Assembly: GCF_006124995.1 (NCBI RefSeq)
Contig: NZ_QEWN01000086.1
Location: 32,398-96,397, forward strand
Direction of reading: 5' to 3'
From: Vibrio sp. Hep-1b-8
GTDB lineage: Bacteria; Pseudomonadota; Gammaproteobacteria; Enterobacterales; Vibrionaceae
Length of the DNA stretch: 64,000 bases
The notes under the pieces: model-generated
What the model saw: only the letters and a program-made list of their open reading frames with translations
What the model was told of the DNA's origin: nothing
Database searches by the model: none
In this document: positions 28,493-38,916 of the stretch, one piece after another
How positions within the stretch are numbered: the first letter of the stretch is position 1
Layout of the letters: every line of letters starts with the position of its first letter
Made by a program: the position numbers and the translations under genes

Positions 28493-29782
28493 CTATTCAC
28501 GCTCGTGTAGAGGTGAGAATTCACGTTGAACTTCACCTGTGTATAGCTGACGTGGACGACCGATACGGTTTAGTGGGTCGCTGTGCATTTCGTTCCAGTG
28601 TGCAATCCAGCCGATCGTACGAGATAGAGCGAAGATTACGGTAAACATTGAAACTGGGATGCCGATTGCTTTAAGAATGATACCTGAGTAGAAGTCTACG
28701 TTCGGGTATAGTTTCTTAGAAACAAAGTACTCATCAGAAAGAGCGATGCGCTCAAGTTCCATAGCTACGTCTAGTAGTGGATCCTGAATGTTTAGCTCTT
28801 TAAGAACTTCGTGACACGTTTCGCGCATTACTGTCGCACGTGGGTCGTAGTTCTTGTAAACACGGTGACCGAAGCCCATTAGCCGGAACGGGTCTTCTTT
28901 ATCTTTCGCGCGTTCAACATATTCTGGAATGTTGTCAACACTGCCGATCTCTTCAAGCATCTTCAGACACGCTTCGTTAGCGCCACCGTGTGCAGGGCCC
29001 CAAAGAGAAGCGATACCTGCTGCAATACATGCAAACGGGTTAGCACCAGAAGAACCAGCAAGACGTACTGTAGACGTAGAAGCGTTTTGCTCGTGGTCTG
29101 CGTGTAGAGTAAAGATCTTGTCCATTGCGCGAGCAACTACAGGGTTTACTTCGTACTCTTCACATGGGTTTGCGAACATCATGTGAAGGAAGTTCTCTGC
29201 GTAGCTCAGGTCATTACGTGGGTAAATGAAAGGCTGACCAATAGAGTACTTGTAACACATAGCCGCAAGAGTAGGCATTTTCGACAGAAGTCGGTATGCC
29301 GTGATTTCACGGTGTGTGTCATTATTAATGTCGAGTGAATCGTGGTAGAACGCAGCCAATGCGCCAACTACACCACACATTACAGCCATTGGGTGAGCGT
29401 CACGACGGAAGCCGTGGAAGAAGCTCGCAATTTGCTCATGGACCATAGTGTGACGAGTAACGGTTGTTTTAAACTGCTCGTATTGCTCACGTGTTGGGGC
29501 TTCACCATAAAGAAGGATGTAACATACTTCTAAGTAATCAGCATTATTAGCTAGCTGATCAATCGGGTAACCGCGGTGCAAAAGAATACCTTTGCCGCCA
29601 TCGATATAGGTGATTTGAGATTCACAGGATGCAGTGGCAAGAAAACCTGGGTCAAAAGTAAAATATCCGTTTGCTCCCAGTTTACGAACGTCAATTACCG
29701 GAGTACCCAGGGCACCTTCAGTAATCGGCAGCTCGATAGGCGCTTGACCTTCAACATGAAGGGTAGCTTTCTTATCTGCCAT
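28493..29782 (-). CDS. gltA: Citrate synthase (type II)
   Basis: GltA condenses oxaloacetate and acetyl-CoA, the entry to the TCA cycle. The 429 residues match the hexameric, NADH-sensitive type of enterics (427). Active-site motifs are [14 protein letters not shown] with a catalytic His, and [14 protein letters not shown] carrying the second His. The N-terminal beta domain [15 protein letters not shown] is also typical of type II. It is divergent from sdhCDAB across a 395-bp regulatory gap, as in E. coli. Confidence 0.97.
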   Translation of the reverse strand: MADKKATLHVEGQAPIELPITEGALGTPVIDVRKLGANGYFTFDPGFLATASCESQITYIDGGKGILLHRGYPIDQLANNADYLEVCYILLYGEAPTREQYEQFKTTVTRHTMVHEQIASFFHGFRRDAHPMAVMCGVVGALAAFYHDSLDINNDTHREITAYRLLSKMPTLAAMCYKYSIGQPFIYPRNDLSYAENFLHMMFANPCEEYEVNPVVARAMDKIFTLHADHEQNASTSTVRLAGSSGANPFACIAAGIASLWGPAHGGANEACLKMLEEIGSVDNIPEYVERAKDKEDPFRLMGFGHRVYKNYDPRATVMRETCHEVLKELNIQDPLLDVAMELERIALSDEYFVSKKLYPNVDFYSGIILKAIGIPVSMFTVIFALSRTIGWIAHWNEMHSDPLNRIGRPRQLYTGEVQREFSPLHERE

Positions 29783-30177
29783 AACAATCTCCTTTGTTTA
29801 TTATTTAATCCGTCCAGGATGTTTGTGTGACATTTTTGTACGTGTGTTCGTTATCAAAGTCAATTTTTCTCCTCTGATGTGTGCACTTGTTATGATTTTT
29901 TGAAGGTGTAACGTTAAAAATCTGGTCTGTGTAGCAAAAATTGTTACATCAATTGTATTAGAATGTTGCCAGCCGTATAGTGGCGCAGTAAATTTTGGTG
30001 GAAACCTTATAAATTCAAGGCTTGAAACAAGTGTGAGGTGAAGTTTTAATCCTTGTTGTTAACAATTATTTTACAAAATACTCCGACAATTGTTGCAGTT
30101 AACTGTTAAATAAATGTTAACTTTTGTAGGTTTGCAATCAAAATTCGTTCATAACTATAAATGCTCAATGGAGCTGA
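29783..30177. other. Divergent gltA/sdhC promoter region
   Basis: This 395-bp AT-rich gap has no credible reading frame. It holds GTTAA direct repeats suggestive of ArcA and should contain both promoters. No convincing CRP site is seen. Confidence 0.6.
30098..30121. promoter_or_regulatory. Putative ArcA-P site upstream of sdhC
   Basis: GTTAA occurs at 30098, 30105 and 30116. The last two are spaced 11 bp apart, the usual one-turn phasing of ArcA direct repeats, and TGTTAAATAAATGTTAAC resembles the ArcA consensus GTTAATTAAATGTTA. It lies 57-80 bp before sdhC. Anaerobic repression of sdh-suc would be expected. Confidence 0.5.
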
Positions 30178-30570
30178 GTGAGAAAGCCCGTGAAAGAAAG
30201 AAAGTCAAGACCTGTTAATTTAGATTTACAGACCATTCGCTTTCCGATCACTGCAATCGCATCTAGATTACACCGTGTCTCCGGTGTGATTACGTTTGTG
30301 GCTGTCGGAATTTTGCTGTGGTTATTATCCATTTCGCTATCCTCCCCAGTCGGTTATGCAGAGGCTGTTGATATTGTAGACGGTTTCTTTGTGAAGTTTA
30401 TCTTATGGGGCATCTTAACGGCTTTGGCCTATCACATCGCTGGTGGTGTTCGTCACCTACTGATGGATATGGGTCATTTTGAAGAGCTGGAATCTGGTGC
30501 AATGAGCGCTAAGGTTGCATTCGCAGCTACGGCCGTTCTGTCTCTATTGGCGGGGGTAATGGTATGGTAA
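30178..30570 (+). CDS. sdhC: Succinate dehydrogenase cytochrome b556 subunit
   Basis: SdhC is one of two membrane anchors of complex II that hold haem b and the quinone site. Across 130 residues there are three membrane helices. SRLHRVSGVITF has the conserved Ser and Arg of the quinone pocket, and LAYHIAGGVRHLLMDMGHF includes the haem-ligand His. A GTG at 30178 behind GGAGCTGA is taken as start. Another GTG at 30190 (MKERKSRP) is possible. The 3' end overlaps sdhD by 7 bp. Confidence 0.94.
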   Translation: MRKPVKERKSRPVNLDLQTIRFPITAIASRLHRVSGVITFVAVGILLWLLSISLSSPVGYAEAVDIVDGFFVKFILWGILTALAYHIAGGVRHLLMDMGHFEELESGAMSAKVAFAATAVLSLLAGVMVW

Positions 30571-30908
30571 AACATATTTCATCTTTTGGTCGTAATGGTG
30601 TCCACGATTTCCTATTGATTCGTGCGACTGCGATCATCATGACACTTTATACTATTTATCTGGTTAGCTTCTGTGCTTTCACGGATATTTCTTACGTATC
30701 TTGGACTCAGTTCTTTGGTGGCACATTCACTAAAGTGTTCACGATGCTAGCGTTAGTTTGTGTTTTAATCCACGCATGGATTGGCTTGTGGCAAGTTCTT
30801 ACTGACTACATCAAGTGCGCTAAGCTTCGTGGCGGCCTACAGTTAGGCATTATCGCTGTACTGTTTGGTTACTTCTTCTCTGGTCTATTTATTCTGTGGG
30901 GTGCGTAA
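30564..30908 (+). CDS. sdhD: Succinate dehydrogenase membrane anchor subunit
   Basis: SdhD pairs with SdhC to anchor complex II and bind ubiquinone. The 114 residues hold three helices. The start GRNGVHDFLLIRATAIIM and the haem-coordinating His in LVCVLIHAWIGLWQVLTDY are characteristic. Length equals the E. coli subunit (115). It overlaps sdhC and abuts sdhA, consistent with tight translational coupling. Confidence 0.94.
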   Translation: MVKHISSFGRNGVHDFLLIRATAIIMTLYTIYLVSFCAFTDISYVSWTQFFGGTFTKVFTMLALVCVLIHAWIGLWQVLTDYIKCAKLRGGLQLGIIAVLFGYFFSGLFILWGA

Positions 30909-32675
30909 GTGTCTATTCCAGTTCGCGAATTTGATGCCGTTGTAATCGGCGCTGGTGGTGCAGGCATGCGTGCTGCGCTACAAATTTCTGAGCAAGGCCT
31001 ATCATGTGCGTTGCTTTCTAAAGTTTTTCCTACTCGTTCTCACACGGTATCAGCACAGGGCGGTATCACGGTTGCGTTAGGTAACGCACATGAAGACCAC
31101 TGGGAACAGCATATGTACGATACTGTTAAAGGTTCAGACTACATCGGCGACCAAAACGCTATCGAGTACATGTGTAAGAACGGTCCTGAGTCAGTTATCG
31201 AACTAGAGAAAATGGGTCTACCTTTCTCTCGTTTTGACAACGGTACTATCTACCAACGTCCTTTTGGCGGTCAGTCGAAAAACTTTGGTGGCGAGCAGGC
31301 TGCTCGTACCGCAGCGGCTGCTGACCGTACAGGTCACGCGCTTCTACACACGCTTTACCAACAAAACATCAAACACAAAACAACGGTTTTCTCTGAGTGG
31401 TATGCACTTGACCTTGTTAAAAACGAAGATGGTGTTGTTCTAGGTTGTACTGCGCTATGCATGGAAACCGGTGAAGTTTGTTACTTCAAAGCTAAAGCGA
31501 CCATCCTAGCAACGGGTGGTGCAGGTCGTATCTACGCATCAACAACTAACGCTCACATCAACACCGGTGATGGTGTTGGTATGGCACTACGTGCTGGCGT
31601 ACCTATGCAAGATATGGAAATGTGGCAGTTCCACCCAACGGGTATCGCTGGTGCAGGTGTTCTTGTAACTGAAGGTTGTCGTGGTGAAGGTGGTTACCTC
31701 CTAAACAAAGATGGCGAGCGCTTTATGGAGCGTTATGCACCAAACGCGAAAGACCTTGCTGGTCGTGACGTTGTTGCTCGTTCAATGATGATCGAAATTC
31801 GTGAAGGCCGTGGCTGCGATGGTCCATGGGGTCCTCACATTAAACTGAAACTGGATCACCTAGGTAAAGAGACGTTAGAGTCACGTCTACCTGGTGTTTG
31901 TGAACTGTCTCGTACGTTTGCACACGTTGACCCAGTTAAAGAGCCAATTCCAGTCATCCCAACATGTCACTACATGATGGGTGGTATCCCAACTCAGGTT
32001 TCAGGTCAGGCTATTAAGCAAGACGAAAGCGGTGCGGACGTAGAAGTTCAAGGCCTATTCGCTTGTGGTGAAATCGCTTCTGTATCTGTACACGGTGCTA
32101 ACAGTCTAGGTGGTAACTCACTACTAGACTTAGTCGTATTTGGTCGTGCAACGGGTCTGCACCTAGGTGAAACTCTAGCGAAGCAAGCGGAAGCGAAACC
32201 AGCGACAGAAGCGGATATCGAACGTTCTCTAGAGCGTTACAACCGTTGGGAAAACAGCACTGAGGGTGAAGACCCAGCGCAAATTCGTAAAGATCTACAG
32301 AGATGTATGCAGAACAACTTCTCGGTATTCCGTGAAGGCGATGCTATGGCTAAAGGTCTAGAAGAGCTGAAGGTAATCCGTGAGCGTCTGAAGAACGCAC
32401 ACCTTGCTGACAAGTCAACTGAGTTCAACACGCAACGTATTGAGTGTCTTGAGCTAGAAAACTTGATGGAAACAGCTTACGCAACTGCTGTAGCGGCAAA
32501 CTACCGTACAGAAAGCCGCGGTGCGCACGCTCGTTTTGACTTCCCAGATCGTGATGATGAGCAGTGGCTATGTCACTCTATCTACAATCCAGAAACGGAA
32601 GGCATGAGCAAGCGTGACGTAAACATGGAACCTATCCATCGTGATGCATTCCCACCTAAAGCACGTACGTACTAA
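30909..32675 (+). CDS. sdhA: Succinate dehydrogenase flavoprotein subunit
   Basis: SdhA oxidises succinate to fumarate with covalent FAD. The N-terminal dinucleotide fold is [13 protein letters not shown] (12-24), and the covalent FAD ligand is His45 in [11 protein letters not shown]. The substrate-binding segments [12 protein letters not shown] and [10 protein letters not shown], and the catalytic Arg region around residues 285-300, are present. The 588 residues equal E. coli SdhA. A GTG start directly follows the sdhD stop. Confidence 0.97.
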   Translation: MSIPVREFDAVVIGAGGAGMRAALQISEQGLSCALLSKVFPTRSHTVSAQGGITVALGNAHEDHWEQHMYDTVKGSDYIGDQNAIEYMCKNGPESVIELEKMGLPFSRFDNGTIYQRPFGGQSKNFGGEQAARTAAAADRTGHALLHTLYQQNIKHKTTVFSEWYALDLVKNEDGVVLGCTALCMETGEVCYFKAKATILATGGAGRIYASTTNAHINTGDGVGMALRAGVPMQDMEMWQFHPTGIAGAGVLVTEGCRGEGGYLLNKDGERFMERYAPNAKDLAGRDVVARSMMIEIREGRGCDGPWGPHIKLKLDHLGKETLESRLPGVCELSRTFAHVDPVKEPIPVIPTCHYMMGGIPTQVSGQAIKQDESGADVEVQGLFACGEIASVSVHGANSLGGNSLLDLVVFGRATGLHLGETLAKQAEAKPATEADIERSLERYNRWENSTEGEDPAQIRKDLQRCMQNNFSVFREGDAMAKGLEELKVIRERLKNAHLADKSTEFNTQRIECLELENLMETAYATAVAANYRTESRGAHARFDFPDRDDEQWLCHSIYNPETEGMSKRDVNMEPIHRDAFPPKARTY

Positions 32676-32693
32676 GGAAAGGAGGATAAGATT

Positions 32694-33404
32694 ATGAAAC
32701 TGAATTTCTCTTTGTACCGCTACAACCCGGACGTCGACCAAAAGCCATACATGAAAGACTACACACTTGAAGTGGAAGATGGTTCTGACATGATGCTACT
32801 GGATGCTTTAATCCTGCTGAAAGAGCAAGATCCAAGCATCTCATTCCGCCGTTCATGCCGTGAAGGCGTATGTGGTTCAGACGGTCTGAACATGAACGGT
32901 AAGAATGGTCTTGCGTGTATCACACCGCTATCTGCTCTTAAAGCAGACAAGATTGTGATTCGCCCACTACCAGGTCTGCCAGTGGTTCGAGATCTTATTG
33001 TTGACATGACGCAGTTCTACGATAACTATGCGAAAGTTAAGCCTTTCTTGATTGATGACGGTGCTCTGCCGCCATCACGTGAGAATCTGCAAACACCTGA
33101 CGAGCGTGCTCATCTAGATGGTCTGTACGAATGTATCATGTGTGCATGTTGTACAACTTCATGTCCATCTTTTTGGTGGAACCCTGACAAATTTATTGGT
33201 CCAGCTGGTCTACTAGCCGCTTACCGTTGGTTAATTGATAGCCGCGATACAGCAACAGATGAACGTCTATCAAATCTTGATGACGCATTTAGCGTTTTCC
33301 GTTGCCACGGCATCATGAATTGTGTAAGTGTTTGTCCTAAGGGATTGAACCCGACAAAAGCGATTGGTCACATTAAGACAATGCTGGTTAACCGCTCTGT
33401 CTAA
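32694..33404 (+). CDS. sdhB: Succinate dehydrogenase iron-sulfur subunit
   Basis: SdhB carries electrons from FAD to quinone through three Fe-S clusters. The [2Fe-2S] ligands are in CREGVCGSDGLNMNG and the following LACITPL. The [4Fe-4S] ligands are in CIMCACCTTSCP, and the [3Fe-4S] set includes CHGIMNCVSVCPKGL. Length 236 (E. coli 238). It sits 18 bp after sdhA behind AAAGGAGGAT, an unusually strong ribosome site. Confidence 0.97.
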   Translation: MKLNFSLYRYNPDVDQKPYMKDYTLEVEDGSDMMLLDALILLKEQDPSISFRRSCREGVCGSDGLNMNGKNGLACITPLSALKADKIVIRPLPGLPVVRDLIVDMTQFYDNYAKVKPFLIDDGALPPSRENLQTPDERAHLDGLYECIMCACCTTSCPSFWWNPDKFIGPAGLLAAYRWLIDSRDTATDERLSNLDDAFSVFRCHGIMNCVSVCPKGLNPTKAIGHIKTMLVNRSV

Positions 33405-33417
33405 TTAACAAAAAATT

Positions 33418-33438
33418 GCCGGCCTACTCTGGGCCGGC
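33418..33438 (+). other. GC-rich intercistronic hairpin between sdhB and sucA
   Basis: A perfect 7-bp stem GCCGGCC / GGCCGGC with a 7-nt loop lies 13 bp past sdhB and lacks a following T run. It may stabilise or process the sdh-suc mRNA rather than end it. Confidence 0.55.
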
Positions 33439-33495
33439 TCTTAATAGCTCGGCGTAGACCGAAGCAAACGTGAAAACTACTGGTTAAGGGAAAAT

Positions 33496-36321
33496 ATGCA
33501 CAACGGCGTGATGAAGGCGTGGCTCGAGTCTTCACACTTGGCTGGCGCCAATGCAACGTATGTAGAGGACCTCTACGAACTGTATCTAAGTGATCCCGAT
33601 CTGGTAAGTGAGGAGTGGAAACGTGTTTTTGATGGTTTACCAAAGCCGTCAGAAGAAGTGGTTGAACAACCACATTCACGTGTCCGTGACTACTTCCGAC
33701 GACTCGCTCAAGAAACAAAGCATTACAATGTCCAAGTTAGTGATCCTGATGTCGACGCTAAACAGGTAAAAGTACTTCAATTAATCAATGCTTATCGCTT
33801 TCGTGGTCACGAAGCGGCACAGCTTGACCCTCTAGGTTTATGGCAACGTCCACCAGTGGCGGAGCTAGATCCTGCATTCCACAATCTTACACAAGATGAT
33901 CTTGAAGAAACTTTCAACGTAGGTTCTTTTGCTATCGGCAAAGAGACTATGCAGTTGAAAGATATCCACTCTTCGTTGCAAAAAATCTACTGTGGCTCAG
34001 TTGGTGCTGAATACATGCACATGACTGATACTGAACAGAAACGTTGGATCCAGCAGCGTTTGGAATCAGTCGTTGGCCAACCAACGTTCAGCAAGGAAGA
34101 AAAACAAGAATTTCTTGAAGAGCTGACAGCAGCGGAAGGCTTGGAGCGTTACTTAGGAGCAAAATTCCCAGGTGCAAAACGTTTCTCGCTTGAAGGTGGT
34201 GATGCGCTAATCCCAATGACTAAAGAGTTAATTCGTCATGCCGGTAAGAGCGGTATGCGCGAAGTCGTTATTGGTATGGCTCACCGCGGACGTCTTAACA
34301 TGCTGGTTAACGTTCTTGGTAAGAAACCACAAGACCTATTTGATGAGTTTGCGGGTAAGCATGGCGATTCATGGGGTACGGGTGATGTTAAATATCACCA
34401 AGGTTTCTCTGCTGACTTCGCAACACCAGGTGGCGATGTCCACTTAGCGCTAGCATTCAACCCGTCTCACCTTGAGATTGTTAACCCAGTAGTTATCGGT
34501 TCGGTTCGTGCTCGTCAGGATCGTTTAGGTGATACTGATGGTTCAACTGTGCTTCCTATTACCATTCATGGTGACTCAGCGATCGCAGGTCAGGGTGTTG
34601 TAGCTGAAACCTTCAACATGTCGCAAGCTCGCGGTTTCCGTGTTGGCGGTACGGTTCGTATCGTAGTTAATAACCAAGTAGGTTTCACTACGTCAAACCC
34701 GAACGATACCCGTTCGACTATGTACTGTACTGACATCGCTAAGATGGTTCAGGCGCCAATTTTCCACGTTAACGCTGATGACCCAGAAGCGGTGGCCTTC
34801 GTTACTCGTATCGCTCTTGATTACCGTAATGAATTTAAGCGCGATGTGGTGATCGATCTTGTTTGTTACCGTCGCCACGGTCACAACGAAGCTGATGAGC
34901 CAAATGCGACTCAGCCACTGATGTATCAAAAGATCAAGAAGCACCCAACGCCACGTAAGCTTTACGCAGACGTGTTGATTGAGCGCGGTGACTTCGGGAT
35001 CGATACAGCGACGCAGCTAGTGAATGAATATCGTGACGCTCTAGACCGCGGCGAAGTGGTTGTTAAAGAGTGGCGCCCGATGGCATTGCACTCTGTTGAC
35101 TGGTCGCCATATCTTGGACATGACTGGGACGTTGAGTGGAAAAACGAGTTTGACAAAGGTCGTCTGGTCGAGCTTGGTCAGCGTATTTGTCAGTACCCAG
35201 AAAGCCACAAACTACAGAGCCGCGTTAACAAGCTATACAATGACCGTACAGCAATGTTGAGTGGTGAGAAGGCAATTGACTGGGGTATGGCAGAAACACT
35301 TGCCTACGCCACTTTGCTTGATGACGGTAAGCGTATTCGTATCTCAGGTCAGGATTCTGGTCGTGGTACTTTCTTCCACCGTCACTCGGTACTGCATAAC
35401 CAAAATGATGCTAGTACGTTTGTTCCGCTAGCGAACATTCATGACAAGCAAGGTCCGTTCGAGGTCTTCGACTCAGTGCTATCTGAAGAAGCAGTACTTG
35501 CGTTTGAGTACGGTTATGCGACGGCTGAGCCTGGCGGCTTAACGATTTGGGAAGCGCAGTTCGGTGATTTTGCTAACGGTGCACAAGTTGTTATCGACCA
35601 GTTCATCTCATCTGGTGAGCAGAAGTGGGCACGTCTATGTGGCCTAACAATGCTACTACCGCACGGTTATGAAGGTCAGGGTCCTGAGCACTCGTCTGCT
35701 CGTTTAGAACGTTACCTTCAGTTATGTGCTGAACAAAATATGCAAGTTGTTGTTCCTTCAACTCCGGCTCAGGTTTACCACATGATTCGTCGTCAGGTTG
35801 TAAGACCGATGCGCCGTCCACTTGTGGTTATGTCTCCAAAATCTCTGCTTCGTCATCCGCTATGTACTTCAACCATTGAAGAGTTAGCAGAAGGCACATT
35901 CCAAGCGGCGATTGGTGAGATTGATGACCTAGAAGCTGCGAAGGTGAAACGCGTTGTTTTCTGTTCTGGTAAAGTTTACTTCGATCTGCTCGAGCAGCGT
36001 CGTAACAATGAGCAGGATGACGTGGCGATTGTTCGTATTGAACAGCTATACCCATTCCCATTGGATGAGGTTAAGGCTGTCATTGAGCAATACACCAATG
36101 TAGAAGATTTTGTCTGGTGTCAGGAAGAGCCTCAAAACCAAGGCGCTTGGTACTGTAGCCAACACAACTTCCGTGCTGCCATCCCAGCAGGTGCAGATCT
36201 TAAATACGCTGGTCGTCCAGCATCAGCATCACCTGCAGTAGGTTACATGTCAGTACACTTGAAACAACAGAAAGCGTTGGTTGAAGACGCACTTAACGTG
36301 AATACAAAAACTTCGGATTAA
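33496..36321 (+). CDS. sucA: 2-Oxoglutarate dehydrogenase E1 component
   Basis: SucA is the thiamine-diphosphate decarboxylase of the 2-oxoglutarate dehydrogenase complex. The N-terminal E2-interaction segment contains YVEDLYELYLSDPDLVSEEW. The ThDP site includes HGDSAIAGQGVVAETFNMS and VCYRRHGHNEADEP. A second conserved patch, SGQDSGRGTFFHRHSVLH, forms the active-site cleft. The 941 residues are near E. coli SucA (933). A TAAGGGAAAAT leader precedes the ATG. Continuous with sdhCDAB on the same strand. Confidence 0.97.
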   Translation: MHNGVMKAWLESSHLAGANATYVEDLYELYLSDPDLVSEEWKRVFDGLPKPSEEVVEQPHSRVRDYFRRLAQETKHYNVQVSDPDVDAKQVKVLQLINAYRFRGHEAAQLDPLGLWQRPPVAELDPAFHNLTQDDLEETFNVGSFAIGKETMQLKDIHSSLQKIYCGSVGAEYMHMTDTEQKRWIQQRLESVVGQPTFSKEEKQEFLEELTAAEGLERYLGAKFPGAKRFSLEGGDALIPMTKELIRHAGKSGMREVVIGMAHRGRLNMLVNVLGKKPQDLFDEFAGKHGDSWGTGDVKYHQGFSADFATPGGDVHLALAFNPSHLEIVNPVVIGSVRARQDRLGDTDGSTVLPITIHGDSAIAGQGVVAETFNMSQARGFRVGGTVRIVVNNQVGFTTSNPNDTRSTMYCTDIAKMVQAPIFHVNADDPEAVAFVTRIALDYRNEFKRDVVIDLVCYRRHGHNEADEPNATQPLMYQKIKKHPTPRKLYADVLIERGDFGIDTATQLVNEYRDALDRGEVVVKEWRPMALHSVDWSPYLGHDWDVEWKNEFDKGRLVELGQRICQYPESHKLQSRVNKLYNDRTAMLSGEKAIDWGMAETLAYATLLDDGKRIRISGQDSGRGTFFHRHSVLHNQNDASTFVPLANIHDKQGPFEVFDSVLSEEAVLAFEYGYATAEPGGLTIWEAQFGDFANGAQVVIDQFISSGEQKWARLCGLTMLLPHGYEGQGPEHSSARLERYLQLCAEQNMQVVVPSTPAQVYHMIRRQVVRPMRRPLVVMSPKSLLRHPLCTSTIEELAEGTFQAAIGEIDDLEAAKVKRVVFCSGKVYFDLLEQRRNNEQDDVAIVRIEQLYPFPLDEVKAVIEQYTNVEDFVWCQEEPQNQGAWYCSQHNFRAAIPAGADLKYAGRPASASPAVGYMSVHLKQQKALVEDALNVNTKTSD

Positions 36322-36349
36322 GAGCTAGAAGTTAAAGGAAGAAACAGAT

Positions 36350-37555
36350 ATGACAATTGAAATTCTGGTTCCAGATTTACCTGAATCTGTCGCTGATGCA
36401 ACAGTGGCAACATGGCACAAACAACCAGGCGACTTAGTTGCGCGTGATGAAGTACTGGTTGATATCGAGACAGACAAAGTAGTACTTGAAGTACCAGCAC
36501 CTGAAGCGGGTATTCTGGAAGCCATTATTGAAGAAGAAGGCGCAACAGTACTTTCTAAGCAGTTGATTGCTCGTATTAAGCCAGGTGCGGTAGCGGGTGA
36601 ACCGACTACGGACACGACTGAAGAGTCAGAAGCGTCTCCAGATAAGCGTCATAAAGCGTCTCTAACTGAAGAGAGCAACGATGCACTAAGCCCAGCAGTC
36701 CGTCGTCTTCTTGCTGAACACGGCCTCGAAGCTAGCCAAGTCAAAGGCACTGGTGTAGGCGGTCGTATCACTCGTGAAGATATTGAAGCACATCTTGCGA
36801 ACGCTAAAGCGGCACCAAAAGCAGATGCTCCTGCTGTTGATGCGCCAGCGGCTGCTCGTAGCCAGAAGCGTGTGCCAATGACGCGTTTACGTAAGACGGT
36901 AGCTAACCGTCTTCTAGAAGCGAAAAACAGCACAGCAATGCTAACGACGTTCAACGAAGTAAACATGAAACCAATCATGGATCTTCGTAAGCAGTACAAA
37001 GACCAGTTCGAAGAGCGTCACGGTATTCGTTTAGGCTTTATGTCTTTCTACGTGAAAGCGGTGACAGAAGCACTGAAACGTTACCCTGAAGTCAACGCGT
37101 CGATTGATGGCGATGATATCGTTTACCACAACTACTTCGACATCAGCATGGCGGTATCTACGCCACGCGGTCTAGTCACTCCAGTTCTAAAAGATTGTGA
37201 CACACTAGGCTTCGCTGATATCGAAAAAGGTATCAAAGATCTAGCCATCAAAGGCCGTGATGGAAAACTGACGGTTGAAGACTTGATGGGTGGCAACTTC
37301 ACTATCACTAACGGTGGTGTATTTGGCTCACTGATGTCTACGCCAATCATCAACCCACCACAATCAGCGATTCTTGGTATGCACAAGATTCAAGATCGCC
37401 CAATGGCAGTTGATGGTAAAGTAGAAATTCTGCCGATGATGTACCTTGCGCTGTCTTACGATCACCGTTTAATCGATGGTCGTGAATCAGTGGGCTTCCT
37501 AGTGACGATTAAAGAGTTGCTAGAAGATCCAGCACGTCTGCTATTAGACGTTTAA
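36350..37555 (+). CDS. sucB: Dihydrolipoyl succinyltransferase (E2o)
   Basis: SucB is the core of the 2-oxoglutarate dehydrogenase complex. A single lipoyl domain (about 1-77) has the lipoylated Lys43 in [11 protein letters not shown] Glu/Ser-rich linker leads to the peripheral subunit-binding domain [20 protein letters not shown] (about 114-150), and an Ala/Pro linker precedes the catalytic domain. The catalytic His372 lies in [12 protein letters not shown] near the C-terminus. The 401 residues are close to E. coli SucB (405). It is 28 bp from sucA. Confidence 0.97.
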   Translation: MTIEILVPDLPESVADATVATWHKQPGDLVARDEVLVDIETDKVVLEVPAPEAGILEAIIEEEGATVLSKQLIARIKPGAVAGEPTTDTTEESEASPDKRHKASLTEESNDALSPAVRRLLAEHGLEASQVKGTGVGGRITREDIEAHLANAKAAPKADAPAVDAPAAARSQKRVPMTRLRKTVANRLLEAKNSTAMLTTFNEVNMKPIMDLRKQYKDQFEERHGIRLGFMSFYVKAVTEALKRYPEVNASIDGDDIVYHNYFDISMAVSTPRGLVTPVLKDCDTLGFADIEKGIKDLAIKGRDGKLTVEDLMGGNFTITNGGVFGSLMSTPIINPPQSAILGMHKIQDRPMAVDGKVEILPMMYLALSYDHRLIDGRESVGFLVTIKELLEDPARLLLDV

Positions 37556-37566
37556 TATCGCCAAAA

Positions 37567-37636
37567 CGTCTAGTCAGTCATTCTGGCTAGGCGTGCGATA
37601 GTTTTAAAGGCTAGACTAGCTCAACTGTCTGGCCTT
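37567..37636 (+). other. Two consecutive hairpins in the sucB-sucC gap
   Basis: Stem one (37567-37577 with 37583-37593) has 11 pairs including two G-U; stem two (37607-37616 with 37627-37636) has 10 pairs including one G-U. Neither has a T run. They sit inside the 194-bp gap between sucB and sucC and could be RNA processing or partial attenuation elements. Confidence 0.5.
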
Positions 37637-37749
37637 CATTTGAATCGTTAAGCTACTAGAAAATAGATCGCGGTTGATTTGAGAAGACCCTACAGACGAG
37701 TGCTAAAACAGCGCCGTTATGGAAATAATAAAATAAACGGAATATCAAA

Positions 37750-38916
37750 ATGAATTTGCATGAATACCAAGCCAAACAGCTGTTTGCAGAATTCGGTTTG
37801 CCTGTACCGGAAGGTTACGCGTGTGATACACCACAAGAAGCTTTTGAAGCGGCGGGTCGTATCTCTACTGAGAAGAAAGTAGTCAAATGTCAGGTTCACG
37901 CAGGTGGACGTGGTAAAGCGGGTGGCGTAGAGCTACACGATACGAAAGACGGCGTTAAAGAGTTCGCACAAAAGTGGCTAGGTAAAAACCTAGTGACTTA
38001 CCAAACAGACGCGAATGGCCAGCCTGTAACAAAAATCCTAGTTGAAGAAGCATCAAACATTGCTAACGAACTTTACCTAGGTGCGGTTGTTGACCGTGCA
38101 ACTCGTAAAGTTGTATTCATGGCTTCAACTGAAGGTGGTGTTGAAATCGAGAAAGTTGCAGAAGAAACGCCAGAGTTGATTCATAAAGCAGCTATCGATC
38201 CACTAGTAGGCCCTCAAGCTTACCAAGGCCGTGAGCTAGCGTTCAAGCTAGGTCTTGAAGGCGACCAAATCAAACAATTTGTTAAGATCTTCATGGGTCT
38301 TGGCAACATGTTCTCTCAGTACGACCTAGCTCTACTAGAGATCAACCCTCTTGTTATTACTAGCGAAGGCAACCTGCTGTGTCTAGACGGTAAGATCAAC
38401 ATTGACTCTAACGCAATGTACCGCCAGCCTAAGCTACGTGAAATGCACGATCCTTCGCAAGAAGATGAGCGCGAAGCGCATGCAGCTCAGTGGGAACTGA
38501 ACTACGTAGCCCTAGACGGTAACGTTGGCTGTATGGTTAACGGTGCTGGCCTAGCAATGGGTACGATGGATATCGTAAACCTACACGGCGGCAAGCCAGC
38601 TAACTTCCTAGACGTAGGTGGCGGCGCGACTAAAGAGCGTGTAGCAGAAGCATTCAAGATCATCCTGTCTGATGACAATGTAAAAGCAGTACTCGTTAAC
38701 ATCTTTGGTGGTATCGTTCGTTGTGACATGATCGCTGAAGGTATTATCGGTGCGGTTAAAGAGGTAGGTGTAAACGTACCTGTTGTTGTTCGTCTAGAAG
38801 GTACTAACGCAGACTTAGGTCGCGAAGTTCTTGCTAATTCTGATGTTGATATCATTGCAGCTGAGTCTCTAACAGACGCAGCTCAGAAAGTTGTTGCTGC
38901 TGCGGAGGGCAAATAA
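37750..38916 (+). CDS. sucC: Succinyl-CoA synthetase beta subunit
   Basis: SucC binds the nucleotide and succinate in the step that makes ATP or GTP from succinyl-CoA. The ATP-grasp N-terminus [20 protein letters not shown] and the phosphate loop [10 protein letters not shown] are present, as are LLEINPLV and the C-terminal [15 protein letters not shown]. The 388 residues equal E. coli SucC. The stop overlaps the sucD start by one base (TAATG). A 194-bp gap with hairpins separates it from sucB. Confidence 0.97.
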   Translation: MNLHEYQAKQLFAEFGLPVPEGYACDTPQEAFEAAGRISTEKKVVKCQVHAGGRGKAGGVELHDTKDGVKEFAQKWLGKNLVTYQTDANGQPVTKILVEEASNIANELYLGAVVDRATRKVVFMASTEGGVEIEKVAEETPELIHKAAIDPLVGPQAYQGRELAFKLGLEGDQIKQFVKIFMGLGNMFSQYDLALLEINPLVITSEGNLLCLDGKINIDSNAMYRQPKLREMHDPSQEDEREAHAAQWELNYVALDGNVGCMVNGAGLAMGTMDIVNLHGGKPANFLDVGGGATKERVAEAFKIILSDDNVKAVLVNIFGGIVRCDMIAEGIIGAVKEVGVNVPVVVRLEGTNADLGREVLANSDVDIIAAESLTDAAQKVVAAAEGK

